Origin: Trichomonas vaginalis G3
Taxonomy: Eukaryota; Parabasalia; Trichomonadida; Trichomonadidae
Direction: 5' to 3'
Assembly: GCF_026262505.1 (NCBI RefSeq)
Contig: NC_067208.1
Location: forward strand, 15,819,962 to 15,883,961
Length of the DNA: 64,000 nucleotides
This document shows, piece by piece, positions 38,540 to 48,292 of this stretch. The first letter of the stretch is position 1. Each line of letters opens with the position of its first letter. The notes beneath the pieces are model-generated. The model had not been told where the DNA came from. It searched no databases and was given only the letters and a program-made list of their open reading frames with translations. The position numbers and the translations under genes were made by a program.

Positions 38540-40792
38540 ATGGGAAAATCATCTATATTTAATCAAAAAAGAGCAAACTTTACAGACGAAAATAAAATAT
38601 TTATCAGGGAACAATCTGATAAATACCAAAAATCAACATCGAGAGATGAAAAAACGAATATAATCAAACAAGTTCTTCAATATTTTAATATTAAATACGC
38701 CGAAAATGAATCTAAAGCTGTCAGAAGATATTTTAGTTATATTGCAGTTAAAAATATTCCCGCAGTTACTGGAAAATATCCTGATACAATTGTTCGCAAA
38801 GATATGCTTTATTCGCATGATCATACAAATATTATTAATTCAAATAATATTGAACGTTACTACCGTTGCATCGATCATTCTTGTCAAGCACGTTATTTAG
38901 TTAAAATTGAGAACAGTTCAGTTTCCGAAGATTTACAAAAGGAACATATACCCGAATGCAGACAATTTAAAAAGTTACAAAATGAAAAAAATGATCTTCA
39001 TAAATCAATGACTCTGACAGAAATATACAATAAGGCAATGGCAAAATTTTCTGAAGACAACGGCACTTTTCAGCAGATTAAAAAATTTATGACAGAACTT
39101 GCTGTTGGTACTGATGAAAACCCATTAATTAAAGATTCATTGGTCAGGGAAGTTTATAATAAGTCCAGAAAATTTTCTGTTGGAGAAAAAATTACAGACG
39201 ATGAAATTGCTAATTTTTGTTTAATAAATGGCGAGCAGTTTTTCATTGGCCATGATTTTCAAGCAAATTGTGAGACGATGTTTTTTGGTTTTGAGAAGGC
39301 AATTCAATTTGCAAAAGAAGCCACAGATTTATTTTGCGATGGAACTTTTAAAATTACACCAAAACATTTTCAAAAAGGACAGATGCTAACAATTATGATT
39401 TGTGAACCTTCAACAAATCAATATCTACCACTTTTATTTATATTCATGAAAAACCGCACATTTGAATCTTATAAGAAGGCATTTGAATATATTTTTACTG
39501 TCAAGGGTATTCAATTTTCAAAGCTAATTCAAATTCATTGTGATTTTGAAAAGGGAATGATAGAGGCACTTCAACAAATTTTCCCTAAAGTCCGTATAAT
39601 TGGATGCCTATTTCATTTCAAACAAGCTTTACACAGGAAACTTGTAGCACTTTATACAAAAAATTTCAATACTTTACAAAATTCTTTATTTAAGCTATAT
39701 TCTATTACTCCATTCATGTCTCATGAAGAATTTGTACTTACAATGCATATAATTAATCAAAATAAAGTTGATTCGATCAAAGATTATATTGATTATTTCA
39801 ACAAAGTTTGGTTGCCGCACTACAATTTAATATCTCAATATAATAATGCAACTGCAATATTCACTAATGATTGCCTCGAGAGTATGCATTCAGAATTTTC
39901 TTCGTTAAAACATCCAAACATTTATGAAGCTATTAAGAAGATATCTCAAATCCAATTAGATAAATATAACGCCATCAAAAATAACCAGAAGATCGAGCGC
40001 CATATAAAAACCGTTATCACTGATAGCTACAAAAATTATATTCTTGACTGCTTTCAAAAAGAACTTGAGAAAACAATTTTTTCTATCAAACAATACAACG
40101 TAAGTGATCTTTCTTTGGCTCAGAACGAGATTTCTCCATATGGTTCCATAGAATCGAGTTCATTGTTCGAAAATATTCCAGTTCATGATGCAGATATACT
40201 CAAATCGATCGATCTAACAGATAAAGATACAATGATCACTAAGTTTATTAATGAAAAAAGAGAAAAAATTATGGCATTATTTAATGAAACATTAAATCAT
40301 CCAGATTTTAATTCATCCACTCCAATTCAAACTAATTTTGAGCAAGCCGATACAAATCAAGGTTCAGATGCTCCAATTCGCTCCGAAAATTCAAATATTG
40401 CAGACTCTACAGATTTAGAACCAGAAAATCAAAACCATCCTTCTACAAATCAAATGTCTAGTAATCTAGAACATAAGCTGGACCTTCTTGATCATATTGA
40501 AAAACAATTATCGAAAATGCGCTCGTTATTGGGAATTCTTCCTACTACAAATGCTATTGTTGGGCCGTCAAAACAAGTTTCAGTTAATAGCAAGCAAAAT
40601 TCTGAAAAAAATAAGAAAAAATCTTCCATAACAACAAAATCAAACAATAAAAAACAAAATTCATCCGACAATCCTCCTAAACGTAAAGCTCCTATTTCGG
40701 AAAGGATTCTCAGCGATAATAACTTATATTTTCAAGTTCATCGAAAGAGATCGAAAAGCAAACGTTCCACATCTACAGAGAAAAAGAATTGA
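38540..40792 (+). CDS. MULE-type (Mutator-like) transposase
   Basis: A 750-aa intact frame. A FLYWCH/WRKY-like zinc finger lies at about 107-140 (C110, C115, H136, C140). The MULE transposase core follows: FCDGTFKI (D267), HCDFEKG (D335), the hallmark GCLFHFKQA (355-363), and the catalytic glutamate in CLESMH (E447). The C-terminal 200 residues are polar, low-complexity and lysine-rich. By family it would excise and insert DNA using a DDE mechanism. No clear terminal inverted repeats or 9-bp duplication are seen around it, so it is either a copy with decayed ends or a domesticated gene. The start is supported by the initiator five bases upstream. Confidence 0.88.
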   Translation: MGKSSIFNQKRANFTDENKIFIREQSDKYQKSTSRDEKTNIIKQVLQYFNIKYAENESKAVRRYFSYIAVKNIPAVTGKYPDTIVRKDMLYSHDHTNIINSNNIERYYRCIDHSCQARYLVKIENSSVSEDLQKEHIPECRQFKKLQNEKNDLHKSMTLTEIYNKAMAKFSEDNGTFQQIKKFMTELAVGTDENPLIKDSLVREVYNKSRKFSVGEKITDDEIANFCLINGEQFFIGHDFQANCETMFFGFEKAIQFAKEATDLFCDGTFKITPKHFQKGQMLTIMICEPSTNQYLPLLFIFMKNRTFESYKKAFEYIFTVKGIQFSKLIQIHCDFEKGMIEALQQIFPKVRIIGCLFHFKQALHRKLVALYTKNFNTLQNSLFKLYSITPFMSHEEFVLTMHIINQNKVDSIKDYIDYFNKVWLPHYNLISQYNNATAIFTNDCLESMHSEFSSLKHPNIYEAIKKISQIQLDKYNAIKNNQKIERHIKTVITDSYKNYILDCFQKELEKTIFSIKQYNVSDLSLAQNEISPYGSIESSSLFENIPVHDADILKSIDLTDKDTMITKFINEKREKIMALFNETLNHPDFNSSTPIQTNFEQADTNQGSDAPIRSENSNIADSTDLEPENQNHPSTNQMSSNLEHKLDLLDHIEKQLSKMRSLLGILPTTNAIVGPSKQVSVNSKQNSEKNKKKSSITTKSNNKKQNSSDNPPKRKAPISERILSDNNLYFQVHRKRSKSKRSTSTEKKN

Positions 40793-40917
40793 TATATGAA
40801 GTCTAATTCCTTTTATAACTACTATATTTTTATTCTTATGACTAAAAAATAATATATTATTTAACAATTTTCATTTTTTTCTTTTAACAATTTCGTTTTA
40901 TTTCCATTTATTGTTAA

Positions 40918-40919
<2 letters not shown>

Positions 40920-40957
<38 letters not shown>
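40920..40957 (+). repeat. 38-base poly(A) run
   Basis: An uninterrupted run of 38 adenines directly before the G+C-rich left end of element B. It may be a natural boundary, a target preference or an assembly-sensitive site. Confidence 0.9.
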
Positions 40958-40959
<2 letters not shown>

Positions 40960-40963
40960 TAGT

Positions 40964-40996
40964 GGGGCTTCCAGGCACTTCGTGCCCTCTAGCCCC
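40964..40996. other. G+C-rich hairpin at the left end of element B
   Basis: Nested arms GGGGCT (40964-40969) with AGCCCC (40991-40996), and GGCAC (40974-40978) with GTGCC (40982-40986), with a three-base loop. It is strikingly G+C-rich in this setting. It may be part of the TIR or a recognition structure. Confidence 0.7.
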
Positions 40997-41070
40997 GAAG
41001 ATGTTTAGAATATGAGAGAGGTCCTATAAACCGGAGAAAGTGTCATATAAACATCTGTCATTTTACTCAG

Positions 41071-41347
41071 AATTTTCATGAAATTTACACCAAAAATATA
41101 TTTTAGGGTAGAAGGGTATATCTAACCTCTTTTCTAACCTCTTGAATTTTCATGAAATTTACACCAAAAATATATTTTAGGGTAGAAGGGTATATCTAAC
41201 CTCTTTTCTAACCTCTTTTCTACCCTCTTGAATTTTCATGAAATTTACACCAAAAATATATTTTAGGGTAGAAGGGTATATCTAACCTCTTTTCTAACCT
41301 CTTTTCTACCCTCTTGAATTTTCATGAAATTTACACCAAAAATATAC
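41071..41347 (+). repeat. TTTAGGGTAGAAGGGTA repeat cluster
   Basis: Three to four tandem copies of a 70-85-base unit (TTTTCATGAAATTTACACC, then TTTTAGGGTAGAAGGGTA, then CTAACCTCTTTTCTA). Further copies, some inverted, occur at about 41555-41630, 53470-53700, 54710-54785 and 55755-55850, always between genes of element B. Confidence 0.85.
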
Positions 41348-41358
41348 TACTAGGGTCA

Positions 41359-41533
41359 TTTACGAAGAAATCTCAACAAAGTCTTTACGAAGAAGTCTCA
41401 ACAAAGTCTTTACGAAGAAGTCTTAACAAAGTCTTTACGAAGAAGTCTCAACAAAGTCTTTACGAAGAAGTCTCAACAAAGTCTTTACGAAGAAGTCTTA
41501 ACAAAGTCTTTACGAAGAAATCTCAACAAAACA
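41359..41533 (+). repeat. 25-bp tandem array
   Basis: Seven direct 25-base units, TTTACGAAGAAGTCTCAACA onwards, with single-base variants. Copies abut with no spacers, so this is not a CRISPR. Related units occur at 41637-41690 and 55550-55645. An 84-codon open frame across it is a by-product of the repeat. Confidence 0.9.
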
Positions 41534-41720
41534 TAGACAAGAAAGTTCATGAAAATTCAAGAGGGTAGAAAAGAGGTTAGAAAAGAGGTTAGATATACCC
41601 TTCTACCCTAAAATATATTTTTGGGTCATTTACACTCATTTACGAAGAAGTCTTAACAAAGTCTTTACGAAGAAGTCACAATAAACATCTGTCAAAAACC
41701 GCTTTTTAACTTCACTTAAA

Positions 41721-44700
41721 ATGCCACGTAAGCTACGTAAGAATATACGTAAGAGGAAGAGAGCATTGAAACATCCAATAGTAAAACTGACACCACAACA
41801 ACAGTTGCAACAACAAATGATGAATGACCCCACTATGTTGCAACAAATGTCAAGCAACCCTATGCTTTTAAGCCGAGTTATTGGTGCACAGAGTGGAGGT
41901 TTAAGAGCGGCACTTTTAGCGAAAATGGCAGGCTATGGTGGAGCTGCAGACGGAACAGCTTATAACCCTCAAAGTCAAATGAATTTGAGTTCACTCAAAA
42001 ATCAAATAACAGATGTCAAAAAGTCAAACATAGACATACAGAAGCAAATAAGTGAAAACGAAAAGAAACTAGAATATGACAGACACACAAAGAAACTCAA
42101 TGAGTTAAACGTAGAGAAAAAGAAGAAAGAAGAACAACTGAAAGAACTAAGTACAGAGGAATATGCGAAAAAAGTGTCAGAAAAAGCAGCAGAAGTAGCA
42201 AAAATGGAACAAGATGTCATAAATTTGAAAAACCATACTACTCAATATAAAATACTGAAAGATGAAGAGATAAAACAAAAAGCCCTGAAGACATATATGG
42301 ATAGCGATGAGTATAAAAAAGAAGTTGAAGCAAATGTAAAGGCAGAAAAACTTTTACAGTTGCAAAACCAAACCGTACAGTATGAAAACTTAGCACAAGA
42401 AAGTAAAAATAACGACGCAGCCATGCAAAAGGCAATGAAAAGCGCAGAATATATAAAAGCTAATAATGACTGGTTAGATGCCCAAGCCAACGCTAAAGCA
42501 GCCCAACTTATAGGGTCAATAAGGACAAAAATACAAGCGGATGAAGATAGTTCAAATGAAGCTTTAATGAAGGCTGACTTTAAGAACGCTTTCGAAGCTC
42601 TTCATAGTAAGGTGAAACTAGTGAACGACTTCTCATCTGGAAAGAAACTGAAGTCTGAAGGTTTCGACAAAGAGTTAAAAGAAGTAGCACAAAATATGAC
42701 GAAAATAACAGATGCAGCAACGAGACAGGCAGTTCAAAGTGCCTATGACGCCGTTAGAGCAACTGTTGTGGAAAGTCAAGAAAAAGAGTTACAACAGACC
42801 AAAACAGACCTAGTAAATGCTTTCTTAAGAACGAAAAGTCAGGTAGGACATTATGCTGCAGATGGAACATATGTGCCAGCTGGTGGAACTTATATACCAC
42901 CAAACCCTCCAAGAGAAGCACCTGCACCAGGACTACCTAAAACATTTACATCGTCACATGGACACAGACACAGGCATGCACCAAAACCAGCACAACAACC
43001 ACCTCCACAACCAGCACAACAACCAACACAACAACCAGCACAGCAACCAACAGTTCAAAACCCTGCACAACAACAACCACAAACAGAGCAAGGACATAAA
43101 AGAAGTAGAGAACAAGGAAACCAAGAATTCTTAAAAATGCTTAAAGAAGAGTGTGGTTTCCCAGATACTGTTGACTTTAGTGACAGATATAAAGAAGCTA
43201 TTGGAAAGTTCAAGGATGGAAATACTGACCCGAACCTATTTAGCTTTATGGCTCAGCACCAAAACGGATATAATCTCAAACCTGGAAAATACAAGCTCGC
43301 TAAGGGATATGATTTAATAGCATATCATCCAAATGACATGGATGAATTTACTCCGAGATATTTGATGTCAGAGCTAAATGACAATTCAACTTTCGTCATG
43401 AAACGCGTAAAAAATAGAGACGGAACGAAAGAACAAAAGCTTATGAATGCGGATGACGTAGATAGGGAAATTGTTGAAAACGGTCTCGGAATATATGAAA
43501 TGCCAGCAGATGAGGTACAAGAAACTCCACAGGAAGAAGTTCAGATACAACCAGACATGGAAGAAATAGTTCAGCAACAACAGCTAGAAGAGCCTGAAGG
43601 AAACGAACAAGTCCTTCCTTTGGAAACTAACTTCACAGAACTAGATGAAGATTTGGAACAGCCGAAAAATCTTGACCCTCAACAAGAGTATGCGGAGAAT
43701 ATGGAATATTTCCAAGAGTCTAAAAAAAATTCGGCTGACATAGTAGAAGAATATCGAAAAATGTTTGCCGACATACAAAAGACTCCAACATCAGATGAAA
43801 ATATCCAGCATAGAATGGAAGAACTGAAAAAAAATGTACACAAATACAACAACCCTTTTTACTTACGAGCATTTAACGTTCAATCTTTGGATGAACTCGG
43901 TGAAAATAAAAGGTTAAATTTCAAGAAAACATATAGAAATGAAACATTGTTTAAAGTTCATTCAGAACCTAGCCAAGATGGAAACAAACCTACTTTTGTT
44001 TCTGCAGACGATGGAACTACAATGAGATGGGGTCATAAAGCTAATCCGGATAGGTGGTTCATAAACTTACAACCTCAATTCCAAGAAGTTGTAGACGCAA
44101 TGGAAGTGAATGGTGAACCAGATATAGCTGGTATTTTCAGCGCGGCTTTAATGCCATTGAAAGATATGAAACATGCAGATATTTTGGACCAGTATGAAAT
44201 GAACATGGCTGATGGAAATATAACACCTGACGTTCTAAAACATTTATCTCAAAGAACTACACAGAACCATAAAGATGGTATATTTGGTGAAGAGTTTAGA
44301 AAGACAGTTAGGGAGAGAGAAGGAAGAGAACCTATTGTACATGACCTTGCAAACGAAAGTTTACAAAATGTCATAAAAACTTACTTTGCAGACAATGAAC
44401 CGAGAAGGGATGAATATTTAAGTAAACTCAAATGGACAGTACCAAATGAAATGTTAGTATTGAAAAACATGTTCCTTGACAAAATAAAACCAACTACAGA
44501 AATAAACGACGCAAGACTGAAAGATTGGGTAAAAGCTTTCCCATTCACAAAAGATATAGTTGGTAACATGGAAAGAAAACCAGAATGGCTACAAAAACAT
44601 ATATTTGGAAACGAGCATATTCCATATGGACAGGCACTGTTTGAAGAGCTTGAACCGGAAACTCAGGAAAGAGTCATGCAAACAATACGCGAAGACTCAA

Positions 44701-44921
44701 ATACAGACTATGACAAACTCTTTCTAGGATATAGGTTACCTGAGATGGGCGACCAGAGCCAAAAGGCAAAAAGGACATGGGAAATTTGCAACATACTAGA
44801 TGAACATAATGCAAAGATGCAACAACTTCAAGCAGAGGGCAATGAAGGAAAAAGAAGAGTTAAAAACTCAGTCAGGAAGAAAGTAAAGCTTGGTCGGAGT
44901 GGGTTCTATTATGACATATAA
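41721..44921 (+). CDS. large coiled-coil, Q/P-rich virion-type protein, element B
   Basis: A 1066-aa intact frame. The N-terminus is strongly basic (MPRKLRKNIRKRKRALKHP), then glutamine/methionine-rich. Residues of about 95-370 are charged coiled coil. Residues of about 415-460 are a proline/glutamine low-complexity stretch (QPAQQPTQQPAQQPT). The C-terminal 550 residues are mixed and acidic, with aromatic-rich patches. No catalytic motif is seen. It opens the structural block directly before the capsid gene (32-base gap), suggesting a large internal or tegument-like virion protein or a polyprotein. I recognise no family. Confidence 0.75.
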   Translation: MPRKLRKNIRKRKRALKHPIVKLTPQQQLQQQMMNDPTMLQQMSSNPMLLSRVIGAQSGGLRAALLAKMAGYGGAADGTAYNPQSQMNLSSLKNQITDVKKSNIDIQKQISENEKKLEYDRHTKKLNELNVEKKKKEEQLKELSTEEYAKKVSEKAAEVAKMEQDVINLKNHTTQYKILKDEEIKQKALKTYMDSDEYKKEVEANVKAEKLLQLQNQTVQYENLAQESKNNDAAMQKAMKSAEYIKANNDWLDAQANAKAAQLIGSIRTKIQADEDSSNEALMKADFKNAFEALHSKVKLVNDFSSGKKLKSEGFDKELKEVAQNMTKITDAATRQAVQSAYDAVRATVVESQEKELQQTKTDLVNAFLRTKSQVGHYAADGTYVPAGGTYIPPNPPREAPAPGLPKTFTSSHGHRHRHAPKPAQQPPPQPAQQPTQQPAQQPTVQNPAQQQPQTEQGHKRSREQGNQEFLKMLKEECGFPDTVDFSDRYKEAIGKFKDGNTDPNLFSFMAQHQNGYNLKPGKYKLAKGYDLIAYHPNDMDEFTPRYLMSELNDNSTFVMKRVKNRDGTKEQKLMNADDVDREIVENGLGIYEMPADEVQETPQEEVQIQPDMEEIVQQQQLEEPEGNEQVLPLETNFTELDEDLEQPKNLDPQQEYAENMEYFQESKKNSADIVEEYRKMFADIQKTPTSDENIQHRMEELKKNVHKYNNPFYLRAFNVQSLDELGENKRLNFKKTYRNETLFKVHSEPSQDGNKPTFVSADDGTTMRWGHKANPDRWFINLQPQFQEVVDAMEVNGEPDIAGIFSAALMPLKDMKHADILDQYEMNMADGNITPDVLKHLSQRTTQNHKDGIFGEEFRKTVREREGREPIVHDLANESLQNVIKTYFADNEPRRDEYLSKLKWTVPNEMLVLKNMFLDKIKPTTEINDARLKDWVKAFPFTKDIVGNMERKPEWLQKHIFGNEHIPYGQALFEELEPETQERVMQTIREDSNTDYDKLFLGYRLPEMGDQSQKAKRTWEICNILDEHNAKMQQLQAEGNEGKRRVKNSVRKKVKLGRSGFYYDI

Positions 44922-44953
44922 ATCCAACTATTCTATATTTTTACTCATATGAA

Positions 44954-46561
44954 ATGTACGCCGCTCAGAATATAACGCCAACAGTTTTGGATGCCATGAA
45001 CGGAAATGTTTCCGAATGGTATAACGAATGCGACAATGCCATTAGAAGGTCAGAAATAGTTCCTGGAACTTACGAATATACAACTGCTGTTTCTTATGGA
45101 AACGTAGGTGAGTTTGGAGAAGGTTCTTCAACAACAGTAGATATTGCTTGCGACAGGTTTCATATAATTTCTATTGACAACTCTTTCTTATACGTGGAAC
45201 AAGACATTGAAATAAAACCTTCTGCCAAGTTGTCTGACAAGAAAGGTTGCAATGGAATTTTCTATGTCGGATACCAATATGCTCCAGAAGTTTTCATGGG
45301 ATATAAGATATATTCTAACTCTGACTTAGTTCAAACAGTAACATGGGCAAACTATGAATGGTTCGCTTTGAGAAACTCAGTACAACCACAAGCTAGAGAA
45401 CAAACAGACCAGTATGCAACTATTGAGAAAATAAGAAGACTTGACCCTAACGTTCCAGGAGTTTATGTTAACCTTTCTGGACAAACTGCAGCAGCAGTAA
45501 CCAAAGTAAAATTGAAACTTAGAGTTCCTTTGTCATCTTTCCTCATCTTCAGGTTTTTAAGATACTTGCCAAACTGGGCAGGAAAAATTTCTATCGAACT
45601 TACTCCAAGCAAAAATAACTTAGTCATTGCACCAACACAAGACCCATTCACTATTACAGACGTAAAGGGAGCAAATCAAACGTCATTCGCCGACTTTTGC
45701 AAAGACAAAGTTGACTTAGACTTTGGTTTCTCAAACCTCAACACTGAAGTAAACTATTATTTCAATGCTGCTGGAACTGCTTGGGACCCAGTTAAGTTCA
45801 CATGCGAAAAGTTTGAATGCAAGAGAATAGAAAGCAGACTTGCAGTCTATATGTTGGACCCAGATATTTCAAATGCTTTAGCTGCCAAATATATTGCAGT
45901 TCCACTTATGTTCCCTATACACCAAATATCTGTCAAAGACTTTGCAGGTGAAGTTGGAAACCAAAGTGCTGACCCAGGTGCAAGAACAGATATTGCTTTA
46001 ACAACTGCAATGAAACATGCAGATACTATGTTTGTACTGTTCAGACGAACTATAAATGACTATTCTTGCTTCTACAACCCTGGTATTAAATACCATATAA
46101 ACATAGATGGCAAATATTATCCAAGAGAAGAATATTCTACAGTTGAGGATATGAGGTCATACAACTTGACATTAGATGCTATGAACTTTAACAACAACTT
46201 CACAACAACCATTAACCCTGAAATGCAAAGTTCTATTATGCCATATGTGAAAGTATGGACTCATACAGGAGGTCAAAAAACTCAATATACAAATGGAGAC
46301 CGTTCAAACTTTTGGCTTGGCATTCCATTTGCTGACTCAGAAGACTTTATGGGTGGTATTTCAACTGTTGGTACAGTTCAAATACAATATACTGGTGACA
46401 GAGACGGTCCAGATGAACTGAGAGCAAAGAAGTTTACAAAACCAATAGCACTTTTCACGGAAGATGCTCTTTTGAAGATTCGTTCGATGAAACCTGCTGG
46501 GGCTCCTCAGATTGGCATAACGACAGCTTCCATCGAGCAGATTTTGGCAGCAGGTCAGTAA
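44954..46561 (+). CDS. major capsid protein (double jelly-roll), element B
   Basis: A 535-aa open frame rich in beta strands, aromatic residues, asparagine and proline, with the length and texture of Polinton hexon-like capsid proteins. Typical stretches are CDRFHIISIDNSFLYVEQDI near 65-85, then LPNWAGKISIELTPSKN near 208-225, and late loops with YNLTLDAMNFNNNF. By family it forms trimers that tile the icosahedral shell. Its neighbours (small PTYP and VSCCG genes, penton, ATPase) support the call. The same position in element A holds a broken counterpart. The assignment is by context and pattern, without a search. Confidence 0.8.
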   Translation: MYAAQNITPTVLDAMNGNVSEWYNECDNAIRRSEIVPGTYEYTTAVSYGNVGEFGEGSSTTVDIACDRFHIISIDNSFLYVEQDIEIKPSAKLSDKKGCNGIFYVGYQYAPEVFMGYKIYSNSDLVQTVTWANYEWFALRNSVQPQAREQTDQYATIEKIRRLDPNVPGVYVNLSGQTAAAVTKVKLKLRVPLSSFLIFRFLRYLPNWAGKISIELTPSKNNLVIAPTQDPFTITDVKGANQTSFADFCKDKVDLDFGFSNLNTEVNYYFNAAGTAWDPVKFTCEKFECKRIESRLAVYMLDPDISNALAAKYIAVPLMFPIHQISVKDFAGEVGNQSADPGARTDIALTTAMKHADTMFVLFRRTINDYSCFYNPGIKYHINIDGKYYPREEYSTVEDMRSYNLTLDAMNFNNNFTTTINPEMQSSIMPYVKVWTHTGGQKTQYTNGDRSNFWLGIPFADSEDFMGGISTVGTVQIQYTGDRDGPDELRAKKFTKPIALFTEDALLKIRSMKPAGAPQIGITTASIEQILAAGQ

Positions 46562-46885
46562 GTTGTTCTTGAACTGACTTCTCTCCGTCAAATATTGACA
46601 GTACGCCAGTTTTGACATAAAATTGTATTATAAACTTACCTTTAGAAATATCTGTAAGTTTTGTTGTTATATTTTTGTCTGCTTCAAGAACTTTCACCAT
46701 TTCAGTTATACCAACTTTCTTTGCTTTATGAAAATATTTTGGTTCAGCAAAGACTGCTATTCTATAACATTTTCCATTGTTTGTATAAAGAACTATTCTA
46801 TCAATGAACTTGTATTGTTTGTGTGTGTAAACTTTGTTTGCTTCAATTCGAAGAGATACTCAAATACGTCCATCTTTTTATTCTA
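46455..46885 (-). pseudogene. small unknown gene converging on the capsid gene, broken
   Basis: A minus-strand coding region with protein-like stretches (KCYRIAVFAEPKYFHKA, DKNITTKLTDISKGKF, VLSIFDGEKSVQEQL). It overlaps the last 100 or so bases of the capsid gene and starts head-to-head with the PTYP-motif gene. It has about one break. No family is recognised. The limits are approximate. Confidence 0.35.
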
Positions 46886-46891
46886 AGTAAA

Positions 46892-47197
46892 ATGTCATTT
46901 CCGAAAAATAGAAGCGTAAGTGTTTCAAAAGGTTTAATGGCGATGGCAGATGTGAAGTTAAATTCACCAACTCAAACAAACAGTCAAAGTGTTGTTGTCA
47001 ATGTCAAAGAAAGAGATGTTGAAGTGGGGAAACCATACGAAGACGAAGATGGTATAACAATAGTTCCTGTAAAAGAACAACCAACATACCCTGAAGTTAG
47101 CAGAGACTTAAGTTCTGTTGCAGATATTCGAAACGACTACCAACAACTTAAAGACAAACTTAAAACTCAGGAGAAGATTTGTCAAGCTTTGGTATAA
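46892..47197 (+). CDS. small basic-start protein with PTYP motif, element B
   Basis: A 101-aa frame from the ATG at 46892 (MSFPKNRSVSVSKG), chosen because the T-rich/CTAAGTAAA context directly precedes it. It has a disordered basic start, VVVNVKERDVEV in the middle, an acidic stretch, QPTYPEVSRDL, and a short C-terminal coiled coil (YQQLKDKLKTQEKI). It corresponds in features and place to element A 20746-21057. It overlaps the next gene by one base at TAATG, suggesting coupled translation. Its role is unknown. Confidence 0.65.
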   Translation: MSFPKNRSVSVSKGLMAMADVKLNSPTQTNSQSVVVNVKERDVEVGKPYEDEDGITIVPVKEQPTYPEVSRDLSSVADIRNDYQQLKDKLKTQEKICQALV

Positions 47198-47472
47198 TGT
47201 TAAACTTGGTCGAACACAACCCTGTAAAAGTGAACTCATATGTCATCGCACCTCATGAAGTTTTGAAAGAACTATTGAAACTTTTGACAGAGGCAGACGA
47301 TATAAACATCAAAGAAATAGAACCCGACGTTAGTTGCTGTGGTGTTTCATATAATGTCATTGACAAGATATACGTTATGAAAGGAGGTGAAACGTTGAAC
47401 TTAAAATATAGTTTCCCAGACGTCATAAAAATATTTGACGACCACAACATTTCATTAAAATTTACTTGCTAA
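47197..47472 (+). CDS. VSCCG-motif small protein, element B
   Basis: A 91-aa protein from the ATG at 47197. It contains a helical start (YVIAPHEVLKELLKLL), then IEPDVSCCGVSYNV and a short beta stretch ending HNISLKF. It is the clear counterpart of element A 21075-21416, with the same CC pair and the same neighbours. A metal-binding or disulfide role for the cysteine pair is conceivable. Conservation in two divergent elements argues that it matters for the element, perhaps in virion assembly. Confidence 0.68.
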   Translation: MLNLVEHNPVKVNSYVIAPHEVLKELLKLLTEADDINIKEIEPDVSCCGVSYNVIDKIYVMKGGETLNLKYSFPDVIKIFDDHNISLKFTC

Positions 47473-47592
47473 GTAAATGGCAGAAGACATAGTGGTTATA
47501 CTATTACGACTAAAAACCCTGAGTCATATAATTCTATAACAACAAACTTACAAAGTCCTCAAGGACGATATTGTAAACTAACCTTAAACACA

Positions 47593-48264
47593 ATGACGAC
47601 TAAAGCCTGTTTTGCTCTTTTGACACCAGAAGACTTTGTTGTTGTGAATGGTAAAAAATACTTCTTTGAAGATACTTACTCAGATATACCACCAACAGGT
47701 TTTGTTGACTTATTTAATACTTTAAGGACGGATGTAACATGTGCTGCAACTAGAGCAGGTTTCATTATGTTTGGATGTCCGACTGAGTTTAGTATAAACG
47801 ATATGAGCTATAATACAAAACTTATATCTGGTTTTTACTACCAACAGTTTCCTATAACAGGAAAAGGTGTCATACAAGGAATGTCTATTCCATTGACATT
47901 AAGCACACCAATTTTATATATTGTTTCAAACTTAGGTTCAAAGTGTTATTCGAATGTCGACAGAAACTATTATGACCAAAAGATACTTATGCGTATAAAC
48001 AACACTTTCTCTGCTGGTTTGCCTATTGTTCATTCGAATGCAGAATTTTCAACCTTAGTGAACTCAAACACTTTGGCAAGTATAACGTTGACATTAGTTG
48101 ACGCAAACTTTGTTCCTGTAAAACTTTTATGTCCTATGTATTTGTCAATGACGGCAGAAAGTTTCGAATTGGAAGATGCAACTGGTGAAAGTATTGTACT
48201 ACAAGAACAACTTCAACAACAAATAGCTCAAGAACAACAAATGCAACAAATAGCTCAAGAATAA
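47593..48264 (+). CDS. minor capsid (penton) protein, element B
   Basis: A 223-aa frame that is beta-rich with the texture of a single jelly-roll. It has PPTGFVDLFNTLRTDV, then GKGVIQGMSIPLTLSTPILY, and a closing strand pair TLASITLTLVDANFVPVKLL that is characteristic of Polinton/virophage penton proteins (a polar D-x-x-F-x-P turn between the final strands). A glutamine-rich tail follows (QLQQQIAQEQQMQQ). It would occupy the fivefold vertices. The start may be further upstream, since coding-like sequence precedes the ATG. Confidence 0.72.
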   Translation: MTTKACFALLTPEDFVVVNGKKYFFEDTYSDIPPTGFVDLFNTLRTDVTCAATRAGFIMFGCPTEFSINDMSYNTKLISGFYYQQFPITGKGVIQGMSIPLTLSTPILYIVSNLGSKCYSNVDRNYYDQKILMRINNTFSAGLPIVHSNAEFSTLVNSNTLASITLTLVDANFVPVKLLCPMYLSMTAESFELEDATGESIVLQEQLQQQIAQEQQMQQIAQE

Positions 48265-48292
48265 AAAAAATATTTTTTTTATTTTTATAAAA
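48264..48292 (+). promoter_or_regulatory. element-type promoter motif before the helicase
   Basis: AAAAATATTTTTTTTATTTT followed by TATAAAA directly before the ATG at 48293. Very similar tracts precede minus-strand genes at 53395, 54624, 55460 and 58917. Confidence 0.5.

Noticed and set aside
41359-41533. Regularly spaced repeat resembling a CRISPR array
   Set aside because: Units abut directly without unique spacers, and the host is eukaryotic.
41314-41568. 84-codon open frame
   Set aside because: It is produced by the 25-bp tandem array and repeats the same eight residues.
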